Under the pieces are notes generated by a model, which searched no databases, had not been told where the DNA came from, and saw only the letters and a program-made list of their open reading frames with translations. Source: Variovorax atrisoli 110B (GTDB taxonomy: Bacteria; Pseudomonadota; Gammaproteobacteria; Burkholderiales; Burkholderiaceae_C). From it: 64,000 nt of DNA. Positions 52,941 to 62,075 of this stretch are shown piece by piece. Where the stretch lies: NCBI RefSeq assembly GCF_000382045.1, contig NZ_KB907461.1:140959-204958 (forward strand). Reading direction: 5' to 3'. Every line of letters starts with the position of its first letter. Positions within the stretch are counted from its first letter, which is position 1. The position numbers and the translations under genes are program-made.

Positions 52941-53714
52941 CTACTCGCCCTGTTTCCGGGCCGGCGGCGCCTGGCAAGCCTGAAGCACCTTTGCACCCAG
53001 TGCGCTGCCATGCACTGCCAGATGAGCGCCGAGTTGGATGGCCTGCAGCAGCTCGGTCGGCGCGAGGCCATGCCCCAGGCCCGTGGCGACGATCTGTCGC
53101 ACAGCATCGGGATTGAAGGCGGTGAAGCAGGCATGCAGCGCGAGCTGGACGAGGCTGCGCTCGGCATCGGTCAGGCCCGCGCCGGGTCGGCCCTTTTCGA
53201 TGAAGTCGAGCAGCACCTCCACATAGCCGGCGTCCAGCCGCGCCAGTTCGTTCAGCCGCAGTGCGTGAGCGTGCCCGAGCCGGTCGATGCGGGCCTGGAG
53301 CGCCGTGCTGACGGCCTGCGAACCTCGCGAGTCCTGCAGCCCGGCGAGTTCCGCGAGGATGGCGGTCGCCTGGCCGACGCTGGCCAGGCCCTGCACGGCC
53401 ACCAGGTGCAGCACGTCGACGATGTCGGCCTGCGTTGCGCCCACTTCCAAAGCCCGCTTCATGTGCGTCTGAAGGCCGGACTCGAACAGATGGGACGAGG
53501 AGCTGTCCAGCGCCACGTAGATGAGCTCCACCATGCGCGGCGTGAGCGGCCCGGTGCGCGCGGGATGACCGGCATAGCGTGCGTACTGCTCCACGAATCC
53601 GGGGCATGCGTCGAGCATGGTCTCGGTCCACGGTCGCCAGTAGCCGCGCTCGGCGATGAAAAATTCCTTGATCCGCGCGCGTTCCTTGTCGATGCGGGTT
53701 TCCGGCGTGTTCAT
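52941..53714 (-). CDS. Carboxymuconolactone decarboxylase family protein, two-domain
   Basis: A 257-residue protein with two CMD-type helical repeats. The first includes LTPRMVELIYVALDSSSSHL and THMKRALEVGATQADIVDVL; the second starts near LTDAERSLVQLALHACFTAF. The redox Cys pair of AhpD-type members is absent, so it is not a typical peroxidase reductant. The start at 53714 overlaps the SDR stop as ATGA. In this operon it may act as a decarboxylase/isomerase or support another enzyme; the reaction is unknown. Confidence 0.82.
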   Translation of the reverse strand: MNTPETRIDKERARIKEFFIAERGYWRPWTETMLDACPGFVEQYARYAGHPARTGPLTPRMVELIYVALDSSSSHLFESGLQTHMKRALEVGATQADIVDVLHLVAVQGLASVGQATAILAELAGLQDSRGSQAVSTALQARIDRLGHAHALRLNELARLDAGYVEVLLDFIEKGRPGAGLTDAERSLVQLALHACFTAFNPDAVRQIVATGLGHGLAPTELLQAIQLGAHLAVHGSALGAKVLQACQAPPARKQGE

Positions 53715-54937
53715 GCTGCTGCGTCCTTCGGTGTGTTCCGGTGGCACACGAGCGTCTGGCCCGTCACATACTGCGCGGCAGGTCCGCAGACGTAGCGCAG
53801 TAGCGCGTACAGCGACCGGGGCTCCACCTCTGGCGGCACCTCCAGCGCGTTGATGCGCAAGGCGCGGCTGCCCCATTCGCAGGCCAGCGTCGAGATGAGC
53901 ATGCGTGCAGCGGCGCCGTCGCCGGCGTCCTGCCAGCGGGTGCTGCGCTCCGGCGTGTCCTGTGGCAGCAGCACCGTGAGGCTGGCCTGCTGCGAATGAC
54001 CGGACGCGAAGCGGATGGCGGCCTCGTGCACCGCCTGCAGCAGGCCGCTCTTGCGGTGCAGCGCGGAGAGATCGATGCATGCCGGGTAGTGCGGCCCGGC
54101 GCCGGCCGTTGCGGATACGGCCTGCCAGGGTTGCACGGGTCCGCCGAGTACCTCGAGCTGCAGCGGCAGGTCCAGCGGCAGCACATCCAGCGTGGCGGGC
54201 GCAAAACCCTGGCTGCCGCCATAGATCGACGATCCGCCATTCACCGGCAGGACCTGCCCGCTGAGCGGCGCGGCACCGGTGCTTGCCAGGAAGAACAGCG
54301 CCCGGGCCATCTCGTCGGGTGTCGCCATGCGTCCCAGCGGTGTCTTTGCCACCGCGCGCTCGGGGTCGATGCGCCCCGCTTCGATCAGCCCGGCGACGAG
54401 CTCGGTTCGCACGAAGCCGGGGCACAGCACCGTCACGCACAGGTCCGGCCGTGCGTTCGCCAGGGCGCGTGTCTGCGCGATGAGCCCCGCCTTGCTCGGG
54501 CTGTACAGGCCGCGAAACGGAATGGCGCTCAGGCCCGCGCCCGACGACACGTTCACGACGCGAGCGCCCGGCTTGAGCAGCTGGCTGCACGCATCCACCA
54601 CCGCTGCAGGCGCAGCGAGGTTGAGCGCCAGCAGCCGGCCGGCCTGTTGGGGGCTCTGCTGTACCAGCGGCGTGTTAGAGGCATCGGACATGCCCGCGTT
54701 GTTGATGAGGGCGTCCAGCGCCGGCGTGCCTTCGGCCAGCGAGGCGATCTGCTTCGGGTCCGTCAGGTCGATCGTGCGCGGCACATGCGCGCCCTCGGCG
54801 GGCAGCTCTTGCGCCAGCTGGTGCAGGGCCTGCGCGTTGCGATCGACCAGCACGCATTGCCAGCCGGCGCTTGCGAACAGCCTCGCGGTGTCGCGTCCGA
54901 TGCCGGATGCGGCACCGGTGATCAGGGCCGTGGGCAT
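53711..54937 (-). CDS. Short-chain dehydrogenase with an extra C-terminal domain
   Basis: A 408-residue SDR, far longer than the classical 250. The first 250 residues form a complete enzyme: ALITGAASGIGRDTARLFAS as cofactor site, LDALINNAGMSD, the catalytic Ser in VVNVSSGAGL, and YSPSKAGLIAQTRA as YxxxK. The remaining 150 residues look like the C-terminal half of a second SDR (ISTLACEWGSRALRINALEV and YVTGQTLVCHR) without its own nucleotide site. The extra part may be structural. It is coupled to the CMD gene and lies four bases after another SDR gene. Confidence 0.85.
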   Translation of the reverse strand: MPTALITGAASGIGRDTARLFASAGWQCVLVDRNAQALHQLAQELPAEGAHVPRTIDLTDPKQIASLAEGTPALDALINNAGMSDASNTPLVQQSPQQAGRLLALNLAAPAAVVDACSQLLKPGARVVNVSSGAGLSAIPFRGLYSPSKAGLIAQTRALANARPDLCVTVLCPGFVRTELVAGLIEAGRIDPERAVAKTPLGRMATPDEMARALFFLASTGAAPLSGQVLPVNGGSSIYGGSQGFAPATLDVLPLDLPLQLEVLGGPVQPWQAVSATAGAGPHYPACIDLSALHRKSGLLQAVHEAAIRFASGHSQQASLTVLLPQDTPERSTRWQDAGDGAAARMLISTLACEWGSRALRINALEVPPEVEPRSLYALLRYVCGPAAQYVTGQTLVCHRNTPKDAAA

Positions 54938-54941
54938 GGGC

Positions 54942-55703
54942 TCAGATGTTGGTCAGCGTGATGCCGCCGTCCACCGTGAGCGCCTGCGCGGTGATGAAGC
55001 CTGCCTGGTCGCTGGCCAGGAAGCAGATGCTCTGGGCGATGTCCTCCACCGTGCCCAGCCGGCCCAGCGGCGTGCGGGCGATGCGGTTGGCATCGCGTTC
55101 GGCATTGCGGTTGCGCTGCGTGCCTTCGGTGGGCACGGCCGAAGGGCATACGGCGTTGACGCGGATGTTGCGCGAGCCTAGTTCCGCCGCCGCCGCCCGT
55201 GTGATGCCGAGCACGCCCGACTTGATGCCCGAGTACACGACCGAATTGGCGGCCGATCGCAGCGCCGCGACCGACGCCACGTTCACGATCGCGCCGCCGC
55301 GTTCGGGGTCCATCACGGCCACGGCTTCCTGCAGGCTCCAGATGACGGACTTGAAGCCCACGTCGAGCATGCGGTCCACCGTTTCCGGGGCGATCTCGGG
55401 AATGGACTGGTAGCGCACCCAGGCCGCGTTGTTGACGAGGATGTCGAAACGCCTGCCGCCGAGGTCGAACGATCGCTGGATGGCTTCGCGAATGCCTTCG
55501 CGGCTGGCGATGTTCTGCACGATCGCGAAGGCCTGCCCGCCACGGGCCCTGATCTCGTCCACCACCGGCGCGACCAGCTCTTCCTTCAGGTCGTTCACGC
55601 AGACGATGGCGCCGCGCTCGCCCATCTGGCGGGCGGTCTCGCGCCCGATGCCGGCGCCCGCGCCGGTGATGAGGGCCACGCGGCCAAGCAAATCCTGGTT
55701 CAT
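54942..55703 (-). CDS. Short-chain dehydrogenase/reductase
   Basis: A 253-residue classical SDR. The NAD(P) site is VALITGAGAGIGRETARQMG, followed by ILVNNAAW. The catalytic Ser lies in IVNVASVAAL and the YxxxK motif in SVVYSGIKSGVLGITRA. The C terminus, FITAQALTVDGGITLTNI, is typical. Start 55703 has AGGATCTGAA before it. It probably oxidises a hydroxyacyl-CoA or alcohol intermediate after the hydratase step. Confidence 0.92.
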   Translation of the reverse strand: MNQDLLGRVALITGAGAGIGRETARQMGERGAIVCVNDLKEELVAPVVDEIRARGGQAFAIVQNIASREGIREAIQRSFDLGGRRFDILVNNAAWVRYQSIPEIAPETVDRMLDVGFKSVIWSLQEAVAVMDPERGGAIVNVASVAALRSAANSVVYSGIKSGVLGITRAAAAELGSRNIRVNAVCPSAVPTEGTQRNRNAERDANRIARTPLGRLGTVEDIAQSICFLASDQAGFITAQALTVDGGITLTNI

Positions 55704-55716
55704 TTCAGATCCTTGT

Positions 55717-56679
55717 TCAGACAGACTGGATGAAGTCGCGGCCCACCTGCCGGGCCAGCACGCCCGAGCCGAAGGCGGCATCGAACTTGCGCACCTCGCG
55801 CAGCGCGTAGTGCAGCGGCACTTCCCAGGTGAAGCCCATCCCGCCGTGCAGATGGATGGACTTCTCCAGCACGAAGGCAGAGCTGGCCAGTGCATTGGCC
55901 AGCACGGGCGAGGTGGCGCGTGCGCCGCCGAATTCATCGGTGCGAAGCAGGCGCTGGATGCCCGCGCTGGAGGCCTCCTGCAGCAGGCGCATCCGCGCCA
56001 GCAGGTGGCGCACCGCCTGCTTGGCCGAGAGGGGCCGGCCGAACTGCACGCGCGTCGACATGTACTCGGCGGTGGTGGCGAGCGCGCCTTCGGCGGCGCC
56101 GTTGACCAGGCCCGCGATCAGGATGTGGCTGTCGCGCTGAAGGGCGGAGAAGGTTGCGGCATCCACCGTGGCGAGCACTTCGGCCTTGTCCAGCACCAGC
56201 CAGGCTTGGGGGTGCTCGGGGTCGAGTGCGGCATCGTCCTGGATCGTGACCGAGCCGAGGTCGACCAGCGCCGCGCCGCCCTGGCCGTCGGCCACCAGGG
56301 CCCAGTCGCAGTGACTGGCGTGGCGGGCCTGGCCCGCGAAGCCTTCCTGCAGGCTGCCCTGCAGCGCCCAGGTGGCCACGCGCTCGCCCGCCGCGAGCTG
56401 GGCGGCGAGTGGTGACTGGCCCAGCGCCTTGGCCACGAGGACGGTTTCCAGCAGCGGCCACTGCAGCCTCAGCTTGCCCGCTTCCGCCACGATGGGCAGC
56501 GCGAATTCGATGCCCAGCGCGAGGCCACCCGCCTCTTCGGACGCGCACACGCCGCACAGGCCTGCGCCTGCCAGCACCTGGGCCGCGTCGCGGAAGCCGC
56601 GCGCCTGCGCGTCGGTGATGGCTGCCGCGGCGGCCTGGCCGAACTCTTCGGGCTTGAGATCGTTGTCTGTGGTGCTCAT
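55717..56679 (-). CDS. Acyl-CoA dehydrogenase, short subunit
   Basis: A 320-residue acyl-CoA dehydrogenase homologue, shorter than standard. The N-terminal helical domain is reduced, while the C-terminal domain is clear: STRVQFGRPLSAKQAVRHLL and HLHGGMGFTWEVPLHYALRE. The start at 56679 is one base after the stop of the larger dehydrogenase gene. Such small/large neighbours often form heterotetramers, as known for pimeloyl-CoA and steroid acyl-CoA dehydrogenases, where FAD and substrate sites are split between subunits. Confidence 0.87.
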   Translation of the reverse strand: MSTTDNDLKPEEFGQAAAAAITDAQARGFRDAAQVLAGAGLCGVCASEEAGGLALGIEFALPIVAEAGKLRLQWPLLETVLVAKALGQSPLAAQLAAGERVATWALQGSLQEGFAGQARHASHCDWALVADGQGGAALVDLGSVTIQDDAALDPEHPQAWLVLDKAEVLATVDAATFSALQRDSHILIAGLVNGAAEGALATTAEYMSTRVQFGRPLSAKQAVRHLLARMRLLQEASSAGIQRLLRTDEFGGARATSPVLANALASSAFVLEKSIHLHGGMGFTWEVPLHYALREVRKFDAAFGSGVLARQVGRDFIQSV

Positions 56680-56680
56680 C

Positions 56681-57898
56681 TCAGAGGTCCTTGGGCAGAT
56701 CCATGATGCGTTGCGCGATGATGTCCAGCTGCACTTCGGTGGTGCCGGCGTAGATGGTCTCGGCGCGGGAATAGAGGTAGGCGGTGGTGAAGTGCTTGCG
56801 GGCACGCTGCGCGAGCGCGCTGGAGCGCGGGTTCACCTGCGACACCAGCGACAGCGCCAGCGCCATGAAGGCCTGGTGGGCCTCGGACCAGAAGAGCTTG
56901 GTGAGCGAACCGCGCGCGCCGATCCTGTCGCCGGCCATCATCTGGTCCACCGTGCGCTCGACCAGGCCCTTGAGCGCATCGATCTCGCCCACGACGTCGC
57001 CGATGCGGCGCTGCACGTGGCCGTCGTCCAGCAGCGTGGCCAGCTGTGGGTCGGACTTGCATGCGGCGATCAGCTGGCGCAGCTCGCATTCGAAGCGCCA
57101 CGCGCGATACATGCGGTTGGTGGCGCGTTCGATCGACAGCACGCGGATCGCGGCGTTCCAGCCTTCGTCGGGCGCGCCCAGGCGGGCGCTGTCGGGGACC
57201 ACCACGTTGTCGAAGAAGACTTCGGCGAAGGAGTCCTTGCCATCGATCGACTTGATGGTCGACACGCGGATGCCCGGCGTGTTCATCGGCACCGCGAACA
57301 TCAGCAGGCCGCGGTGCTTGTCGGCCACCGTGCCGGTGCGGGTCAGCAGCAGGCAGTAGTGCGCCTTGGCCGCGCCGCTGGTCCAGATCTTCTGGCCGTT
57401 GATGCGCCAGATGTCGCCTTCCTGCACGGCCTTGGTCCGCAGCCGGGCCAGGTCGGAGCCGGCATCGGGTTCGGAGAAGCCCTGGCACCAGTAGTTGCGC
57501 ATGGCCAGGATGTTCGGCAGGAAGAGCTGCTTCTGCTCCGCGGTGCCGACCGTCTGGATGATGGGGCCGGCCAGCTCCTTGCCGATGGAGCTCACGCTCT
57601 CGGGCATGGGCAGCGCGCCCACTTCCTTGTTGACCACCAGGTGCTCGCGCAAGCTGAGGCCGAGTCCGCCGTAGGCCTTGGGCCAGGTCATGCCGGCCAG
57701 GCCGGCTTCGTACATCGAGGCTTCCCAGTCGCGGCACTCGTCGAGCGTGGGGGTGCGGTAGTTCAGGCTGTCCGCGCGCATGTGCTCGGGCAGGTTGGCG
57801 CCGAGCCACTGGCGCGCGTACTCGCGATAGACGGCGGGGCCGGCAGACGCGTCGGGAATGGCCGGGTTCTTTGGCATGTGCATTGGAAGTGGCTTCAA
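56681..57898 (-). CDS. Acyl-CoA dehydrogenase, long subunit
   Basis: A 405-residue acyl-CoA dehydrogenase that introduces a double bond next to the thioester using FAD. Family blocks are YWCQGFSEPDAGSDLARLRT, INGQKIWTSGAAKAHYCLLL and the C-terminal RAETIYAGTTEVQLDIIAQR. It overlaps the CoA-ligase stop by four bases (ATGA). With the short subunit it would perform the first oxidation after CoA activation. Confidence 0.93.
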   Translation of the reverse strand: MKPLPMHMPKNPAIPDASAGPAVYREYARQWLGANLPEHMRADSLNYRTPTLDECRDWEASMYEAGLAGMTWPKAYGGLGLSLREHLVVNKEVGALPMPESVSSIGKELAGPIIQTVGTAEQKQLFLPNILAMRNYWCQGFSEPDAGSDLARLRTKAVQEGDIWRINGQKIWTSGAAKAHYCLLLTRTGTVADKHRGLLMFAVPMNTPGIRVSTIKSIDGKDSFAEVFFDNVVVPDSARLGAPDEGWNAAIRVLSIERATNRMYRAWRFECELRQLIAACKSDPQLATLLDDGHVQRRIGDVVGEIDALKGLVERTVDQMMAGDRIGARGSLTKLFWSEAHQAFMALALSLVSQVNPRSSALAQRARKHFTTAYLYSRAETIYAGTTEVQLDIIAQRIMDLPKDL

Positions 57899-60039
57899 TG
57901 AGAATTGGCGTGGCCGGCGGCGGTGGGCACCATCAGTGCGTCCAGCACCAGGACGCCTTCGCCCTCGGGCTTGACCAGGATGGGGTTCATGTCGATCTCG
58001 GCCACGTCCCGGGCATGCCGGCAGGCGAACTCGGAGAGCTGGGCCACCGTGCGGGCGGCCGCGGCCACGTCGGCCTTGGCGCGGCCGCGCGCGCCGTCGA
58101 GCAGCGGGAACATCTTCAGGCTGCGGATCATCCGCACGGCCTCGTCCTCGGAAACCGGCGCGACCTGCACCGCGACGTCCTTGAGGACCTCGGCGTAGAT
58201 GCCGCCGAAGCCCACCATCACCACCGGGCCGAAGACCGGGTCGCGCGAGACGCCGGCGATCAGCTCCACGCCGCCGCGAACCATGGGAGCCACCAGCACG
58301 CCGTCCAGGCGGGCATGGGGCGCGTGCTTCTTCGCATTGGCCATGATGCGTTCGTACGCTTCGAGCACCGCGGCGTCGTCATGCAGGTCGAGCGCCACGC
58401 CGCCGATCTCGGTCTTGTGGGCGATGTCTTCCGAGGCGATCTTGAGCACTACGGGATAGCCCGTGGTCCGCGCGCTGCGCACGGCCTCGTCGGCGGAAGC
58501 CACCACCTCCTCGCGCGGCACGCTGATGCCGGCCGCGGCAAGCGCGCGCTTGGCATGGAACTCGTTGCGGAACACGGCGGCATCCACGCCGTCGACCGGG
58601 CCGCCGTAGGCGGGGGTGGCGGGCAGGGTGGCAAGCCGGCCGAGCTGCACCAGGCCGGCGAGGCCGGTGGCCGCGGCCGGAATGCTCGGGAACACCGGGA
58701 TGCCCAGCGCGTTGATCTCGGCCACCGCATCGGGAGGGCCCTGGCTGATGAGGACCATCAGCCGCTCGGGATGGCTCGCGCGGATGCTGGCCAGCGCCTC
58801 CATGTAAGTGCCGCGCAGCCGCGGGTTGTACAGCGACAGGGCCAGCAGCAGCACCAGCGTGCTGCCGTTGGCGTCTTCCTGCAGCGCGGTGAGCATCTTC
58901 AGCAGGATGTCGGGGCGCGCCGACATCTGGGCCGATGCATCCACGGGGTTGTTGGTGCCGGCGGTGGGCACGGCCTCGCGGATCAGGGCCTTCGTGCTGT
59001 CGGTGAGTTGCGGCAGGGTCATGCCGGCCTCGACCATCGCGTCGGCCATCATGATGCCGAAGCCGCCCGATGCGGCCACCAGCGTCACGGCGTCGGTGGC
59101 GGGCAGCCGGCCCGTGCCGAGCAGCACCGCCGCATGCCCCACGTTCAGCAGGTCTTCGAACGAACGCACGCGCAGCACGCCGTAGCGCCGGAACACGGCA
59201 TCGAACACCGCGTCGGAGCCGGTGAGCGCACCGGTGTGCGATGCCGCCGCGGCCTGGCCCTGCTCGGTGGCTCCGATCTTGAGCACGATGACCGGCTTGT
59301 TGTTCGCGCGCGCCATGTCCAGCGCCTCGACCAGACGGCCCGCGTGCCGGCAGGTCTCCATGCAGCACAGGATGATTCGGGTGTCCGCGTCCTGCGCCAG
59401 TGCGGCGATGCCGTCGGCGACATCCACGTCGGCCTCGTTGCCGGTGGCGATGAAGCGGCTCACGCCCATGCCGCGCTCTGCCATGTTGCGCATGGTGAAG
59501 CTGCCGATGTTGCCCGACTGCGAGACGATGCCGACCTGCCCGGCCGGCGGCAGGCTCTGCTCCAGCGCGATGGAGAAGGAGCCCACCAGCCGGTCCACCA
59601 CGTTCACGGTGCCCAGGCAGTTGGGGCCCAGCAGGCGCATGCCGTGGCTGCGTGCCACGCGCACCATCTCGGCCTGCAGCGCGGCGCCTTCGGGGCCGGC
59701 TTCCGCGAAGCCGGACGACAGCACGATCACCCCGCGCACGCCGCGATCGGCGCAGTCGCGCACGGCCTGCAGCGCCGCCTGCGCCGGCACCGCAAGGATG
59801 GCCAGGTCGGGGGCGGTCGGCGTGTCCAGGACGGAGGCGTAGGCCTGCAGGCCCTGGATGGTTCCGCCCTTGGGATTGATCGGATAGATGGCGCCCGCGT
59901 AGCCGTACTTGCGCAGCAGCTGCACGGGGCGGCCGCCGATCTTGGTGATGTCGTCGGAAGCACCGACGACCGCCACGCCCTGTGCCTTGAAGAATGCGTC
60001 CAGCCTGGTGCCGGTGGCTGCGTGAACCTGCGTCAGCAT
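57895..60039 (-). CDS. ADP-forming acyl-CoA synthetase (acetate--CoA ligase family)
   Basis: A 714-residue fused NDP-forming acyl-CoA synthetase. Domains in order: CoA-binding (VAVVGASDDITKIGGRPVQL, about 20-120), succinyl-CoA-synthetase-like ligase domain with LGPNCLGTVNVV and the phospho-His region AASHTGALTGSD, and a C-terminal ATP-grasp domain (GYPVVLKIASEDIAHKTEIG, then VAEIDMNPILV). It converts a carboxylate, CoA and ATP to acyl-CoA, ADP and phosphate. It starts four bases after the enoyl-CoA hydratase stop. It probably activates the acid imported with the operon's Bug receptor. Confidence 0.93.
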   Translation of the reverse strand: MLTQVHAATGTRLDAFFKAQGVAVVGASDDITKIGGRPVQLLRKYGYAGAIYPINPKGGTIQGLQAYASVLDTPTAPDLAILAVPAQAALQAVRDCADRGVRGVIVLSSGFAEAGPEGAALQAEMVRVARSHGMRLLGPNCLGTVNVVDRLVGSFSIALEQSLPPAGQVGIVSQSGNIGSFTMRNMAERGMGVSRFIATGNEADVDVADGIAALAQDADTRIILCCMETCRHAGRLVEALDMARANNKPVIVLKIGATEQGQAAAASHTGALTGSDAVFDAVFRRYGVLRVRSFEDLLNVGHAAVLLGTGRLPATDAVTLVAASGGFGIMMADAMVEAGMTLPQLTDSTKALIREAVPTAGTNNPVDASAQMSARPDILLKMLTALQEDANGSTLVLLLALSLYNPRLRGTYMEALASIRASHPERLMVLISQGPPDAVAEINALGIPVFPSIPAAATGLAGLVQLGRLATLPATPAYGGPVDGVDAAVFRNEFHAKRALAAAGISVPREEVVASADEAVRSARTTGYPVVLKIASEDIAHKTEIGGVALDLHDDAAVLEAYERIMANAKKHAPHARLDGVLVAPMVRGGVELIAGVSRDPVFGPVVMVGFGGIYAEVLKDVAVQVAPVSEDEAVRMIRSLKMFPLLDGARGRAKADVAAAARTVAQLSEFACRHARDVAEIDMNPILVKPEGEGVLVLDALMVPTAAGHANSH

Positions 60040-60043
60040 GGGA

Positions 60044-60814
60044 TCAGCGTCCCTTGAAGACCGGCGCGCGCTTCTCGAGGAAGGCCATGCGGGCTTCGCG
60101 CGCGTCCTCCGTCTTCGACAGGGCCACGGTGAATTCCTGCTCGAAGCGATAGGCGTCGCGCTGCGGCATCAGATCGACCATGTTGGCCGCGCGCTTGGCG
60201 TAGGCGATCGCCAGCGGCGCCTTGGACGCGATCTCGCGGGCGAGCTCCATCGTGACGGGCAGCAGGTCCTTCTCGGCCAGCACGTCCTCGATCACGTTGC
60301 GCTTGAGCAGCTCGTGCGCCGTGAGGCGCTGGCCGGTGAAGAACATGCGGCGCAGGGTGGAGCGGCCGAAGAGGGTCTTGAGCATCGAAGCACCGCCGGC
60401 CAGGCCGACGTTGATCTCGGGCATGCCCACGGTCGCGTTCTCGCAGGCGTAGAGGATGTCGCACGCGGCGGCCAGCCCGAAGCCGGCGCCCAGCGCCGTG
60501 CCGTTGATCGCGGCGATCACCGGCTTGGCGCATTCGCGAATCGCGTTGCCGGTCTCGCGGGTGATGCGGTTGTGTTCGAGGAAGTCGCCCGCGATCTCGG
60601 CGTCGGGGCGGTCCTTGAGGTCGGCGCCCGCGCAGAACACACTGCCGGTGCCGGTCAGCACGGCGCAGCGGATGTCTTCGCGCTCGGAAATCGCGTCGAA
60701 GGTCGCCACCATTTCACGGCGCATGGCGCGGTTCAGCGCATTGACCGGCTTGCGGTCCATCGTGACCAGGGCGACCCCGCCGGAGACTTCCAGACGGACA
60801 AATTCATTACTCAT
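60044..60814 (-). CDS. Enoyl-CoA hydratase/isomerase family protein
   Basis: A 256-residue crotonase-fold enzyme. The oxyanion-hole blocks are FCAGADLKDRPDAEIAGDF and INGTALGAGFGLAAACDI; the region TVGMPEINVGLAGGASML holds one of the usual catalytic Glu positions. It hydrates a 2-enoyl-CoA, or isomerises or cleaves a related thioester. The start at 60814 has GAGG eight bases upstream. It is the first gene of the eight-gene operon, behind an AT-rich regulatory region with repeated CAATTGAAT elements. Confidence 0.92.
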   Translation of the reverse strand: MSNEFVRLEVSGGVALVTMDRKPVNALNRAMRREMVATFDAISEREDIRCAVLTGTGSVFCAGADLKDRPDAEIAGDFLEHNRITRETGNAIRECAKPVIAAINGTALGAGFGLAAACDILYACENATVGMPEINVGLAGGASMLKTLFGRSTLRRMFFTGQRLTAHELLKRNVIEDVLAEKDLLPVTMELAREIASKAPLAIAYAKRAANMVDLMPQRDAYRFEQEFTVALSKTEDAREARMAFLEKRAPVFKGR

Positions 60815-61190
60815 ACACCACCTCTCGAAGAAGCCGGCTTGACGCGGCACGGATCGGAATTGAATTGAAGCCAGTCGACAAACAGCCCGGGTCTCAATTC
60901 CGCGGGAATTCCGATTTAGGGGCCTGGGGCGGTGTGCTTCCGCCGGCTTGTCTCTGTTCTCAATATGCTCGATCGATTGTAGAAATGAACTCGAAAATCG
61001 ATTTCAAACTAATCTGAAGGAGAGTTCTGCAAGAAATGAAGGAGTCGCTCCTCTTCCCGAGGGAGGCAGGGGGATACGATGCGGCGGCGCCGTGTTGCAT
61101 GCGTGGCCCCGATGAGGCTGATTAGCGTGGCTCGATGCAATTGAATAAAGAGAAGAATTCGAATTCAATTTCGGATCAATTGAATTGAAA
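60815..61190. promoter_or_regulatory. AT-rich divergent regulatory region with repeated CAATTGAAT elements
   Basis: This 376-bp region separates the enoyl-CoA hydratase operon from the SMP-30 gene. CAATTGAAT occurs at 61138-61146 and 61177-61185, and GAATTGAAT at 60857-60865. Perfect dyads are AATTCC-GCG-GGAATT (60896-60910), GAATTCGAATTC (61155-61166) and TCAATT-G-AATTGA (61176-61188), the last ending two bases before the SMP-30 start codon. The density of similar half-sites suggests cooperative binding of one regulator controlling both directions. Confidence 0.6.
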
Positions 61191-62075
61191 ATGGAAATTC
61201 AGCGCCTAGGAAACCTCAAAACCGCTCTGGGCGAATGCCCCGTCTGGCACGATGGGCAGCTGTGGCTGCTGGACTGCCGCGCGGGCCTGGTGATTGCGCT
61301 GGATGCGGACACCGGCGCCGTCACCGCGCGCCATGAAGTCCCGCCGCCGCTGGGCTCCTTCGCCTTCAATGCCGATGGCCGCATCGTGCTGGCGCTGAAG
61401 GAGCAGATCTGCGCGCTCGACCCGCGTACCGGCCATCTGCAGACCCTGGCGCGGATCGACGCGAGCCACGAGCACCTGCGGCTGAACGACGGCATCTCGA
61501 TGCCCGACGGCAGCTTCGTGGTGGGCACCATGCACGTCTTCCGCGAGCCGGGCGAAGCTCCGTTGGGCGGCCTCTACCGGCTCGACACCGGCCTGCGGCT
61601 GAGCAAGCTCGACGACGGGCTGGGCATCTGCAACGGCCCCTGCGTGAGCCCGATCGACGGCCGGCTGCATGTGGCCGACAGCGAAAGGCGCGTCATCTAT
61701 TCCTACGCCGTGGCGGGCGACGGCACGCTCGGTGACAGGCGCGTGTTCGTGCGCACCGACGACCAGGGCTCCGGTCCTGACGGCTGCTGCTTCGATGCCG
61801 AAGGCGGGCTGTGGACCGCGCTGGTGCGTACCGGCACGCTTGCACGCTTCGACGCGCAAGGCCAGCTGACGCGAAAGATCGTGCTGCCCGTGACGCATCC
61901 GAGTGCGCTGTGCTTCGGCGGGCCGCAGATGGACGATCTGTTCGTCACCACCATCAGCGACAGCGGCAGGCTCAGCGCATCAGGTCCGCTGGATGGCGCA
62001 GTGCTCAAGCTCACGGGGCTCGGCTGCAAGGGGCTGGTCCGCCCCCTGTGCCGGATGCCGCTTCCGCCCGGCTAG
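61191..62075 (+). CDS. SMP-30/gluconolactonase family lactonase
   Basis: A 294-residue six-bladed propeller hydrolase. Metal-site residues are visible at LGECPVWHDG (Glu15), LRLNDGISMPDGSFVVGTM and GSGPDGCCFDAEGGLW. Members hydrolyse sugar lactones or other lactones with Ca or Zn. The ATG at 61191 is used; a TTG at 61185 is in frame just upstream. It is divergent from the acyl-CoA operon and ends four bases inside the converging LysR gene. Beside a luciferase-type monooxygenase, a lactone made by Baeyer-Villiger oxidation is a possible substrate. Confidence 0.9.
   Translation: MEIQRLGNLKTALGECPVWHDGQLWLLDCRAGLVIALDADTGAVTARHEVPPPLGSFAFNADGRIVLALKEQICALDPRTGHLQTLARIDASHEHLRLNDGISMPDGSFVVGTMHVFREPGEAPLGGLYRLDTGLRLSKLDDGLGICNGPCVSPIDGRLHVADSERRVIYSYAVAGDGTLGDRRVFVRTDDQGSGPDGCCFDAEGGLWTALVRTGTLARFDAQGQLTRKIVLPVTHPSALCFGGPQMDDLFVTTISDSGRLSASGPLDGAVLKLTGLGCKGLVRPLCRMPLPPG

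Noticed and set aside
57871..60057. 728-codon plus-strand open frame opposite the CoA ligase
   Set aside because: Antisense shadow; very His/Gly/Arg-rich and without start signals.
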